Below are positions 56,746 to 64,000 of a stretch of DNA of 64,000 bases, piece after piece (within the stretch, counting starts at the first letter, position 1; each line of letters begins with the position of its first letter). The DNA lies in the NCBI GenBank assembly GCA_030431255.1, contig JAUIJL010000024.1, positions 1 to 64,000 on the forward strand. The letters run 5' to 3'. The notes beneath the pieces were generated by a model. It was not told the DNA's origin. It made no database searches and saw only the letters and a program-made list of their open reading frames with translations. This stretch comes from Thermoanaerobaculia bacterium (GTDB lineage: Bacteria > Acidobacteriota > Thermoanaerobaculia > Multivoradales > J023). Made by a program: the position numbers and the translations under genes.

Positions 56746-57691
56746 TGGCCGAGGCGGTGAAATTGAAGTAGAGCCACCAGCCGGATTCCAGGTTGTGGGT
56801 GTCCCGGTCGTCGCCGGCCGCGCAGTTGCCGGTGCCGCCGGGAAAGAGCGAGCTGAGGGTTTGCCCACCGACCACCGGTAGGTCGGCCGGCAGGATAAAC
56901 GCATCCGCTTCGCTCTCCAGCAGGAATCCGAACAACAAGCCGCTGACCAAATTCGACGGCGGCTCTCCGCCGCTGAACATGGCCGCGATCTGCACGTCCT
57001 GCAGATTCAGCGGGATGTTGCCGAGGAATGCCAGGCTCGCGTCACCGATCACCGAGCCGAAACACGGTGCGTCCGAGCTGGTGATGGTGGGGGAGTAACC
57101 CGAAGTGGTGGCGACCAAGGGCTCCAGGCAAGTGCCCATGGCTTGTGTGGAGTAGAGGGTCCGGCTGCCCGCCGAGGAATCTCCCGGACCACATTCCGTG
57201 GCGGAGGCGCATTGGCCGGAACGGAAATCCACGGTCTCCGTTCCCGTGTCCGTGGCCACCCAGGGCCGGAATGCGATCAAGGTCGTGGTGTCGAGGCAGC
57301 CGTCTCCGTCGCCGTCTTGGTTGAGGAAACCGTCGATGAGATCGTTGACCGAATCGGCGCCCGGCAGACCGACCTCGTCGGTGCCGTCGAGACAGCCGAA
57401 AATGTCCGCGTCGATGAAAACGTGCGGATCCCGGAGGGCCAAGGAGTCGATTCGGAAGACCGTGGGAGCGGTGGGCGTCTCGGCAGCTGCGGATGCCTGG
57501 CTCCAGTCGGAGATATCACCGTATTCGAATCCGTTGCCGAAGATGGTCGAGCCGCAGACCTGGGCGGAAGCAGGCAGCGATGCAAGCAGGCTCAGCAGGC
57601 CCAAAAGGGCGATTCGCCCGGCGAGCGTCCGGCGGATAATGGGTTCTGCAGTTTGGGCAGCATGGACGATAAACACGTTGGATCTCCTCAT
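56726..57691 (-). CDS. Secreted protein with N-terminal NGFEYGD motif
   Basis: 321 residues if ATG 57691 is used (it overlaps the SDR stop as ATGA). GTG 57676, with AGGAG seven bases upstream, is an equally good start. A hydrophobic signal (IALLGLLSLLASLPASA-QVCG) is followed at once by STIFGNGFEYGDISDWSQ, the same motif that closes three other secreted proteins here. The body is Cys-containing and beta-rich (FRIDSLALRDPHVFIDADIF, DGFLNQDGDGDGCLDTTTLI). No enzyme signature. Its stop region overlaps the SPFH gene convergently. Confidence 0.7.
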   Translation of the reverse strand: MRRSNVFIVHAAQTAEPIIRRTLAGRIALLGLLSLLASLPASAQVCGSTIFGNGFEYGDISDWSQASAAAETPTAPTVFRIDSLALRDPHVFIDADIFGCLDGTDEVGLPGADSVNDLIDGFLNQDGDGDGCLDTTTLIAFRPWVATDTGTETVDFRSGQCASATECGPGDSSAGSRTLYSTQAMGTCLEPLVATTSGYSPTITSSDAPCFGSVIGDASLAFLGNIPLNLQDVQIAAMFSGGEPPSNLVSGLLFGFLLESEADAFILPADLPVVGGQTLSSLFPGGTGNCAAGDDRDTHNLESGWWLYFNFTASAITWSFL

Positions 57692-58428
57692 TGAGCCGAC
57701 GACTTTCGCAGCGAAGGTCGCAGCTCCACGCGGCTGGGCAAGGCACGGCTGGGGTAGCGCAAAAGGTCGACCACGGTTTGGGCGATGTCTTCGGCGCGAA
57801 GCATGGAATCTCGTTGGGTGCTTCCCGGCGAGCCGATGGAATCGAAGAAATCCGTATCCACACTGCCGGGCAGAATGGCGGCAACTCGGATGCCGTCACC
57901 GCGCAGATCGAGCATGGACGCCTCGGAAAATCCCACCAAGCCGAATTTGCTGGCGTTGTACGCGGCGCCCCCGGCGAAGGCATTCCGTCCCGCCAGGGAG
58001 GCGAGATTCAGGATAAAGCCATCGCCCCGTTCCTTCATCACCGGAGCCACTGCCCGGGTGAAATAAAAGGGGCCGTCCAGATTGGCTCGCATCAGGCGAC
58101 GCCAATCGTCGCCACTGATCTCGTCCACGGGGGCGAAGAGGCCCAAGCCGGCATTGTTGACCAGCACATCGATCCGCCCGTGTCGATCGCTCACCTCGGC
58201 GACAAAGGCGTTGACTTGCGGCTCGTCACCGACGTCCACGGCGCGTCCGACCGCACGCTCACCGAAAATCGGCTCGAGGTCCGACAATGCCCGATCGACG
58301 GAGCTTTGGCTGCGGGAGCAAAACCAAACCGTAAAGCCCTGGCGTAAGAGTGCGTCGACCACGGCGCGGCCGATTCCCCGGCTGCCGCCGGTGACGATGG
58401 CGACCGCATCTTTTGAATCTATGGTCAT
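57688..58428 (-). CDS. Short-chain dehydrogenase/reductase
   Basis: 246 residues from MTIDSKDAVAIVTGGSRGIG (RBS AAAGGAG). Classical SDR motifs: TGGSRGIG for NAD(P), NNAG, catalytic YNASK (Tyr-x-x-x-Lys), LNLASLAG with the Ser, and ILPGSVDTDF. An Arg-containing segment at the cofactor loop (FCSRSQSS) suggests NADP preference. Substrate unknown. It is translationally coupled (ATGA) to the secreted protein gene downstream. The longer frame upstream is type B repeat translation, not protein. Confidence 0.93.
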   Translation of the reverse strand: MTIDSKDAVAIVTGGSRGIGRAVVDALLRQGFTVWFCSRSQSSVDRALSDLEPIFGERAVGRAVDVGDEPQVNAFVAEVSDRHGRIDVLVNNAGLGLFAPVDEISGDDWRRLMRANLDGPFYFTRAVAPVMKERGDGFILNLASLAGRNAFAGGAAYNASKFGLVGFSEASMLDLRGDGIRVAAILPGSVDTDFFDSIGSPGSTQRDSMLRAEDIAQTVVDLLRYPSRALPSRVELRPSLRKSSAQ

Positions 58429-58594
58429 GGAGAATCTCCTTTGGGATGGGACGGCCCCGGGGTCAAGGGCCGCTGGATCAACGTGAGTGTACAGCGGGAA
58501 TCGTTTTGGCGGACATCTTGGGTCGGCCAAAAGCGGTGGGGGTTGCGGCTCGTGGCCGAGAAAAGCGCGATCCCAAGCAGAGAGTCCGAAATAC

Positions 58595-58833
58595 GGTGCC
58601 AGGTTGATGGTCGGTCGGACCGGTGCCAGGTAGATGGTCGGCCGGAAATACGGCCGGAAATACGGTGCCGGAAATACGGTGCCAGGTAGATGGTCGGACC
58701 GGTGCCAGGTAGATGGTCGGACCGGTGCCAGGTAGATGGTCGGACCGGTGCCAGGTAGATGGTCGGACCGGTGCCAGGTAGATGGTCGGATCGGTGCCAG
58801 GTAGATGGTCGGATCGGTGCCAGGTTGATGGCC
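58595..58833. repeat. Type B array with exact 23-bp period
   Basis: Nine copies of GGTGCCAGGTWGATGGYC start at 58595, 58622, 58678, 58701, 58724, 58747, 58770, 58793 and 58816. The last seven are exactly 23 bases apart, unit GGTGCCAGGTAGATGGTCGG plus ACC or ATC. The end copies carry TTG instead of TAG. The array occupies much of the 453-base gap between the SDR and the metalloprotease starts, which are divergent; no gene lies in the gap. Confidence 0.95.
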
Positions 58834-58881
58834 GGCCGTTGAGAGTCGTCGGGTAGAGGGTCTTAGAAAGGCAGGTCTAGG

Positions 58882-59886
58882 ATGAGCGTTTCTCGTTCCA
58901 AGTGTCGATGGATCGGTGGATTTTTGGTGATCGGTCTCGGGTTGTATGCGGGCTCGGTGGTGGCGCAGGGTCTGGCTTGTGGGACGCACGCATCGCCGTC
59001 GTCGGTGTTGAGCTTTCCCCTCCAGCCTTTCGGATCGGGTTTGGGCGGTCCGGGTCTGGATGATTGCGCCGCCGACAGCAACAATCCAGCGGCCGCGTAC
59101 GATCCTTCCGGCGGCTTGATGACGGTGCCGATCGTCTTGCACATCATCATGGACGACGATTGCGAGGAAGGTGCGATTTCCGACGAGCAGGTCCAGGTTC
59201 AACTGGACATTCTCAACCAGGATTACCTGGCCCTGCCGGATTCTCCGGGCAGCCCGGGGGTGGACACGCAGATTCGATTCGAGCTGGCCGGCGTGACCCG
59301 TTCTTGCAACTCCCTTTGGCACAGCGATTCAGGCGAGTATTGGAATACGCTCGCCTGGGATCCCTACCGCTACCTGAATTTCTACACCCACAGCGCCGGG
59401 GGATCCGGGGGTTATGTGCCGGTGATCCCCGCCGCCGATCCCCAGCTGATCGGCGACCCTTCCGACCGGGTGGTGGTGAACGCGCTCGGTTTCGGCACCG
59501 ACGGGCCCGTGCCGGGGCGCCAGGGTGGACGTTTGGCCACCCATGAGATCGGCCACTATTTGGGCCTTTGGCACACGTTCCGCGGCAGCTGCGGTGTGGC
59601 CACGGAGCCGGAGTGCCACACCACCGGCGATTTGCTCTGCGACACCCCTCCCGACGCCGAGCAATCCGATAAATGCCCGATCGGCGCCACCAGCTGCGGT
59701 GGAGTCCCCGTGCCGATCGACAATTACATGCAATACACCGACGACGACTGCATGGATGGTTTCACCCTCGAGCAAGCCAAACGGATGCGTTGCACGCTGA
59801 TGTTTTATCGTCCAGGTTTGCTTTCGCTGTTCTCCGATGGCTTTGAAAGCGGGGATTTCACGTCCTGGAGCACGACGAGCCCATAG
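58882..59886 (+). CDS. Secreted M43 (pappalysin-like) zinc metalloprotease
   Basis: 334 residues. The signal peptide ends near SVVA-QG. PIVLHIIMDDDCEEGAISDE starts the M43 domain, HEIGHYLGLWH (from residue 221) is the extended zinc motif with catalytic Glu, and NYMQYTDDDCMDGFT is the Met-turn. Cys residues CGTH, DDC, SCGV, ECHTTGDLLC and DKC suggest several disulphides. The C-terminus is SDGFESGDFTSWSTTSP, shared with other secreted proteins. Divergent from the SDR, with the 23-bp array in its upstream region. Confidence 0.9.
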   Translation: MSVSRSKCRWIGGFLVIGLGLYAGSVVAQGLACGTHASPSSVLSFPLQPFGSGLGGPGLDDCAADSNNPAAAYDPSGGLMTVPIVLHIIMDDDCEEGAISDEQVQVQLDILNQDYLALPDSPGSPGVDTQIRFELAGVTRSCNSLWHSDSGEYWNTLAWDPYRYLNFYTHSAGGSGGYVPVIPAADPQLIGDPSDRVVVNALGFGTDGPVPGRQGGRLATHEIGHYLGLWHTFRGSCGVATEPECHTTGDLLCDTPPDAEQSDKCPIGATSCGGVPVPIDNYMQYTDDDCMDGFTLEQAKRMRCTLMFYRPGLLSLFSDGFESGDFTSWSTTSP

Positions 59887-59906
59887 GGAGCTCGGTTTCC
59901 ACTGCG

Positions 59907-61487
59907 TTACTCCCGAGCCAACACCTGTCGCCGATCGTCGAGCAGAGCGCTGAGGATGCCGTTGCCGTCGGCGTCCACCTGCAGCTCGGCGTAGCGGGCG
60001 GCGGACAGCTTTTCCCCTTGACCCTCCTCAAAGAAGAAGGCGTTGTGGCCGAGGCTCACTCGGCCGGCTCGTTTGCGATAGGAGAGCAGGTATTGACCAT
60101 CGGTCAAGGCCCGGCCCGGCCGGTGCCATCGCTCGAAGTGGGCGACTCCGTGCTGATCGGTCCGCACCACGATGTGGCCCCGCTCGGGTTGTTCCTTGCC
60201 CTTGTCTCCCAGCTCGTTTTCGAGCTCGAAGCGCAGGATCATGTAGTCACCTTGCATCAAAGACCTGGGATCCACCGGGGCGAGCTCGAGCAGGATCGGC
60301 GACGAGTCGCGCAATTGGATTTCCTTGCTCGCGGTCCAGACGCTCGGCACCAGCATCGCCAACAGCAGGCCGGCCCAAAACAGGCCTTGTCGGGCCGGAG
60401 CGAGCGACGGGCCGCGAGCCGTGGTGTGTGAGCGCGATGGCAAAAAGAGGAAACGGCCGAGCAGCAACGCGGCTGCCGTCGCCCCGAGGATCAAGGATTT
60501 CTCCATCAGCTTGAGGTCGAGGGAGTAATAAAACCCGAAGCAGAAGATGAGGAGAAAGGCGATGCCCCAGCCGAGGGTGGCGACCCTTTGCCGCCACCAG
60601 CCGAGACCGATCAGCAACAGGGACGCGGGAATGCCAGGGGCTTCGGAGGCGAGCACGGCCAGGATCAAGAGCAGGCCGACGGATACGGCGACGACTCGAT
60701 TCATGGGCGCCCCCATGCGAGCGCGAAGGGTCGCCGAAGCCAGGACCCCCACCCCGATCAAACCCAGGGTGGTCCAGCTGCCGGGGGGAGCTTGATGGAG
60801 CCAGTCCGGAAAAAGGGTCGGCATCAAAAGCATCATCAGAGCACCCATCGCCCCGGCAGTGGCGGCGGGTTGGCGTCGACCGCACAACAGCGCACCGGTC
60901 GGCCAGAAGGTGAAGCCGAGCAAGGTGGCGAGGCAGAAGAGGGCGGCACCGTCCATGGCGTGCTCGCCCCGATCGATGCAGTAGACGAAGGCCATAACCC
61001 CGATCAAGAAAGCGGAGATGAAGGCCTGTAGCCGTCCCGGATCCAGGAGCACTAAACCAAAGCTTAGGATGCCGAAGAGCAGTGCGGCGGTCGGGCGATC
61101 GTGGAGATCGAAGAAGCTATAGGCGCAAAGGGCTTGGCCGCCCAGGCTGACCGCGACCAACATGCGTCCGAGCACGCCCTGATTCAGGGTCGGTGTGAAA
61201 CGTCGGCCCAGGCTTCCGGCCACCAACATCAGGAGCCCGACGGTGAGCATGGATTCGGTGTGTTGGATCCAGCCCGTGATGGTAAACGCCGTGACGATGA
61301 AGAGGGCCGCGATCCAGGTGCCGAATCCAGCGAGGGCTTCTACGAACCAAGGGGTCGACGACTCCCTCAGCAGTTCAGGGGTCAGATGGTCCTTGACGAT
61401 TTGCCGATCACCGGCGGTGTGGAGATCGTCGGGGCGATCCAAGATGTCGCGCAGGGTCGGGCGGGTAGGAATCATCGGCAGGTTCAT
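59907..61487 (-). CDS. DUF4401/GDYXXLXY-domain membrane protein
   Basis: 526 residues from ATG 61487, which overlaps the upstream DUF2157 stop (ATGA). About 12 membrane spans (DUF4401) are followed by a C-terminal soluble domain with APVDPRSLMQGDYMILRFEL, the GDYXXLXY motif. Databases pair this with DUF2157 next door, as here. The function of the pair is unknown; coupled translation suggests a complex. It converges on the metalloprotease gene. Confidence 0.85.
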   Translation of the reverse strand: MNLPMIPTRPTLRDILDRPDDLHTAGDRQIVKDHLTPELLRESSTPWFVEALAGFGTWIAALFIVTAFTITGWIQHTESMLTVGLLMLVAGSLGRRFTPTLNQGVLGRMLVAVSLGGQALCAYSFFDLHDRPTAALLFGILSFGLVLLDPGRLQAFISAFLIGVMAFVYCIDRGEHAMDGAALFCLATLLGFTFWPTGALLCGRRQPAATAGAMGALMMLLMPTLFPDWLHQAPPGSWTTLGLIGVGVLASATLRARMGAPMNRVVAVSVGLLLILAVLASEAPGIPASLLLIGLGWWRQRVATLGWGIAFLLIFCFGFYYSLDLKLMEKSLILGATAAALLLGRFLFLPSRSHTTARGPSLAPARQGLFWAGLLLAMLVPSVWTASKEIQLRDSSPILLELAPVDPRSLMQGDYMILRFELENELGDKGKEQPERGHIVVRTDQHGVAHFERWHRPGRALTDGQYLLSYRKRAGRVSLGHNAFFFEEGQGEKLSAARYAELQVDADGNGILSALLDDRRQVLARE

Positions 61488-62524
61488 GACGCCGGCTCCC
61501 GAGTGGATTCGTCGACCGGCGTCTTGGATTCGAGCTGGGCCTCTTCGTGCATCTGACGCAGCCACCAAGTGGCCGCGGATATCTCCGCCACCAATCCGAA
61601 GCCGATCACCAGCAAGGAGAATCCGCCGGAAAACACTTCGAATTGCTCAACCACACACATGGTGAAGACCGTGATCGCCGCCGCCAAAGAGATGGCGGGC
61701 ACGAAGACTTCTTTGGAAACCCATCGTCGGTAGAAGCTGAGGCTGAAGGCCACCAAGATCGACAACAGGGCCAAGGCGATCAGCTCCTGGGAGCTGTGTG
61801 GCGATGGCTCGACCACGACCTCCAACGAAGGAGGAACTAAGGGTGTGATGGTGAGGACCGCGAAAATCCACGGTCCGACCCGTCGACCCAACCAGGGTGC
61901 TCCTCGACGAGCCGCCATCTCCCAGCCGGCCCAGGCAGCTCCGGCCATGGCCGAAAGGATCAAGACCGTGGTGGTCTCCGTCGGCAGGAAGATTTGGTGG
62001 ATCATCAAGAGGACGGCCAGCATGACGAGCCCGATATTGGCCAGCCAAGGCAAGAACCAACGGCTGAGCAGGGTCCACGGGATGGAAAGCGCGGCCCACC
62101 AAGCGAAGAGCCGCCAATCGTCGGCGCCGGTTTGGTAGATCTGCCCGAAGACCGCCAAAAGGGTGCCCAAGACGGCCCAGGCCACGGTTTGCAAGGCCCG
62201 TCCCGTGCTTTTATCCAACCCTACGTACCAAGCCGCAATGCCCGTGGCCGAAAAGGTGGCCAAGAGAATGCCCAGCTTGCTCAGACGGTCCAGACTTTGC
62301 CAATTGGCGGCAAAGAAGAAAATCACCGCCGAGGCCGCGAAAAGAGCGCCGGCGGCGAGCAGCAGGGTAGATAGGAAGGTGCGCCATTGATCGGCCGAGG
62401 GGCGGGGACGCGCCCACTCGGAAAAACGGGCCGCTACCTCCGCTGGGAGGACTCGGTGGATGCGCTGGGCGAGGGAGTCGTCGATCGGGCGATCCCATCC
62501 GGGATGGGTCTCGATGTCGTTCAT
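61484..62524 (-). CDS. DUF2157 membrane protein
   Basis: 346 residues. A soluble N-terminus (DDSLAQRIHRVLPAEVAARF) precedes about 10 spans, including LLLAAGALFAASAVIFFFAA NWQ, the usual DUF2157 start (ALLxGxGxxxFxAANW). Typical length. The gene is coupled to the GDYXXLXY gene and forms a two-gene operon of unknown role. Confidence 0.85.
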   Translation of the reverse strand: MNDIETHPGWDRPIDDSLAQRIHRVLPAEVAARFSEWARPRPSADQWRTFLSTLLLAAGALFAASAVIFFFAANWQSLDRLSKLGILLATFSATGIAAWYVGLDKSTGRALQTVAWAVLGTLLAVFGQIYQTGADDWRLFAWWAALSIPWTLLSRWFLPWLANIGLVMLAVLLMIHQIFLPTETTTVLILSAMAGAAWAGWEMAARRGAPWLGRRVGPWIFAVLTITPLVPPSLEVVVEPSPHSSQELIALALLSILVAFSLSFYRRWVSKEVFVPAISLAAAITVFTMCVVEQFEVFSGGFSLLVIGFGLVAEISAATWWLRQMHEEAQLESKTPVDESTREPAS

Positions 62525-62703
62525 GGCAATCTCCGATGGACCGATGTCGGGCTAAGGGCCAGTCTACAGCTTCGATGCGTGGGAGAAGAGAGCAAGGGCG
62601 ATGCCGGCCGGGAGTCCCTGTGGAGAGGCGTTTTATCGGCCGTGCGCAGCTCGGAAGATGCAGCCGGCAAGATGCAGCCCCAGGTCTCAGGTCTCAGGGG
62701 AGC

Positions 62704-63948
62704 TTAGGAGGTGTGTTGGGGCCGGCGGCTGGATCGATCGAAACGATGCCAGATCCACAAGGCAAGGGCCGCGGTGCCGGCGGTGATCGCGCTGAAGGTG
62801 AAGGGTGCCGCGGCACCGAATCCTCCGAAGTGGCCGAAACCCTGCCACAACACCCCGGCGATCACCGAGGCCGGGAGATCGAGAACGCCCACCAAGGCGT
62901 GGTAGGTGCCGAACGCGGTGCCACGTAAATCTTCGGGCACCAGATCCGTGACGAAGGCCTTGGCCGTGCCGTGGGTGAGGCCGTAGTAGACGCCGTAGAG
63001 GGCGAAGAGCGGCCACAGCTGGTGCTCGTTTTCGACGCGGGCAAGGCCGAGATAGACCAGGGCATAGAGACCCCAGCCGGCCACCAAAACCCGGCGTCGT
63101 CCGAAACGATCCGAAAGCCGTCCCGCAGGGGTGCTGATCAGGGCATAAACGATGTTGAAGAGGGCCAATAGGCTCAGAATGCCCATCAGACCGAGCCCCC
63201 GCTCCGAGGCGCGTAGCACCAGGAAGGCGTCCGAGGAGTCGCCGAGGTCGAAGAGAGCGACGATCGCGAGGAAGATGAAGAAGCGTTTGCCCAGCCCGCG
63301 AAATGCCAGGCTCGGCTTGGACTTCGGTTCCTTCGACGATGGAGCGATGTCCTTAGCGCCGAAAGCCAGCACCGCTACCGCCGCCAGAGCGGGCACCAAG
63401 CTGCAAACGACCACCCAGCGAAACGTGCTCGCGTCCAGGGTCGAGCCGGTACCCAAATACGAGATCACCGCCATGGCGACGCCCAGGCCGATCACCGCCC
63501 CCAAAGTGTCGGCGGCGCGGTGCAAACCGAAGACGAAACCGCGCCGTTCGGCGGGTGCGCTATCCGCCAACAGCGCGTCCCGCGGTGCGGTGCGGACGCC
63601 TTTGCCCACCCGCTCCACCCAACGCACCGCGGCCACGCTCTGCCAGCTGGTGGCCCAGAGAAAGAAGGGTTTCGATAGGGCGGAAATTCCGTAGCCCGCC
63701 ACCGCGAGCCATTTGCGTCGGCGAAAGCGATCCGCTACCCGTCCGCTCACCAGCTTCAGCAGGCTGGCCACGGATTTGGCGACCCCCTCGATCAAACCGA
63801 TCACATGTACGCCGACGCCGAGCACGGCCGAGAGGTAGAGCGGCACCAAGTGCAACACCATCTCGCTCGAGATGTCGGTCAGCAAGCTGGTGAGGCTGAC
63901 CGCCCAGATGTTTCGGCGGGCGGGATCTCGGGATTCCGATGTCGTCAT
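62704..63948 (-). CDS. Major facilitator superfamily transporter
   Basis: 414 residues, 12 spans. SLTSLLTDISSEMVLHLVPL and RWVERVGKGVRTAPRDALLA are typical of a drug/sugar-efflux-like MFS subgroup, with motif A (GRVADRFRRRK and GRLSDRFGRRR) in both halves and LVPEDLRGTAFGTYHALVGV in the second. Substrate unknown. The gap downstream (62525-62703) has only short local duplications (GATGCAGCC and AGGTCTC, each twice). Confidence 0.92.
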   Translation of the reverse strand: MTTSESRDPARRNIWAVSLTSLLTDISSEMVLHLVPLYLSAVLGVGVHVIGLIEGVAKSVASLLKLVSGRVADRFRRRKWLAVAGYGISALSKPFFLWATSWQSVAAVRWVERVGKGVRTAPRDALLADSAPAERRGFVFGLHRAADTLGAVIGLGVAMAVISYLGTGSTLDASTFRWVVVCSLVPALAAVAVLAFGAKDIAPSSKEPKSKPSLAFRGLGKRFFIFLAIVALFDLGDSSDAFLVLRASERGLGLMGILSLLALFNIVYALISTPAGRLSDRFGRRRVLVAGWGLYALVYLGLARVENEHQLWPLFALYGVYYGLTHGTAKAFVTDLVPEDLRGTAFGTYHALVGVLDLPASVIAGVLWQGFGHFGGFGAAAPFTFSAITAGTAALALWIWHRFDRSSRRPQHTS

Positions 63949-64000
63949 CAGGATCTCTCTTCCGATCTCGAGGTCTTATGCATCCAAAGGAAGAGGTAGA

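Noticed and set aside
58678-58833. CRISPR or minisatellite-coded protein
   Set aside because: Units are back to back with no spacers, and the open frame through them upstream of the SDR is repeat translation without RBS or family match.
62919-62934. Type A repeat copy in the MFS gene (GGTGCCACGTAAATC)
   Set aside because: It encodes the conserved DLRGTAFG motif of the transporter, so the match is explained by protein constraint.

Overview
This is a GC-rich bacterial chromosome segment without visible rRNA, tRNA, CRISPR or phage genes. Three membrane-anchored Hanks-type Ser/Thr kinases with TPR tails (one coupled to an ECF sigma factor), a secreted S9 peptidase, multi-domain secreted di-heme cytochromes, a PadR regulator and YadA-head/collagen proteins best fit an Acidobacteriota-like genome (Thermoanaerobaculia-type gene content). 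This is inference from gene content; Myxococcota or Planctomycetota are not excluded.

Layout. 0-5.6 kb: PadR regulator with a truncated partner, a small enzyme run (methyltransferase, VOC protein, AlkD-like DNA glycosylase), a broken nucleotidyltransferase with its intact small partner, a glycine-repeat protein, and a DUF433/DUF5615 toxin-antitoxin pair. 5.7-10.6 kb: a giant secreted propeller/PKD/di-heme cytochrome protein, then a 13-copy repeat block. 11.4-17.2 kb: a visibly less GC-rich block with a YadA-head/collagen protein, a small secreted partner, and a kinase-TPR/ECF sigma operon. 17.4-23.2 kb: two orphan proteins around an FHA-AAA+-double-HTH sigma54 activator, then a second kinase-TPR. 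25.2-28.5 kb: polysaccharide ABC exporter (ATPase and permease) with a methyltransferase. 28.5-34.1 kb: sugar-acid operon (GH3 glycosidase, a gluconate permease fused to gluconolactonase, gluconate kinase) behind a good sigma70 promoter. 34.2-44.9 kb: HMG-CoA lyase-like enzyme, AbgT transporter, an internally duplicated membrane/CxxC protein, S9 peptidase and a third kinase-TPR. 45-54.5 kb: di-heme oxidoreductase, TetR regulator, a hydrolase/SRPBCC operon, a truncated REP-type transposase, SCO1 and heme O synthase, and a toast-rack adhesin-like protein. 54.8-64 kb: paired SPFH proteins, SDR, secreted proteins including an M43 metalloprotease, a DUF2157/GDYXXLXY membrane pair and an MFS transporter.

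The most striking layer is a superfamily of short dispersed repeats that all begin GGTGCCA. Type A (GGTGCCACGTAGTTTCCGAG) has about 22 copies in the first 10.6 kb, 13 of them in one block. Type B (GGTGCCAGGTWGATGGTC) is dispersed and also forms an exact 23-bp tandem array and an 87-bp super-repeat. Type C (GGTGCCAGGCACTTATCCGA) lies inside a glycosidase gene. Some copies are translated in frame and add peptide repeats to enzymes. A truncated REP-associated tyrosine transposase sits directly beside type B copies, so these may be REP-like non-autonomous elements. Unrelated 18-bp coding repeats also occur at the ends of several genes, which suggests that microduplication is common in this genome.

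Other highlights are the permease-gluconolactonase fusion, the duplicated 6TM-CxxC protein, the regulator with two C-terminal HTH units, and a DGFESGDxxxW motif shared by four secreted proteins.
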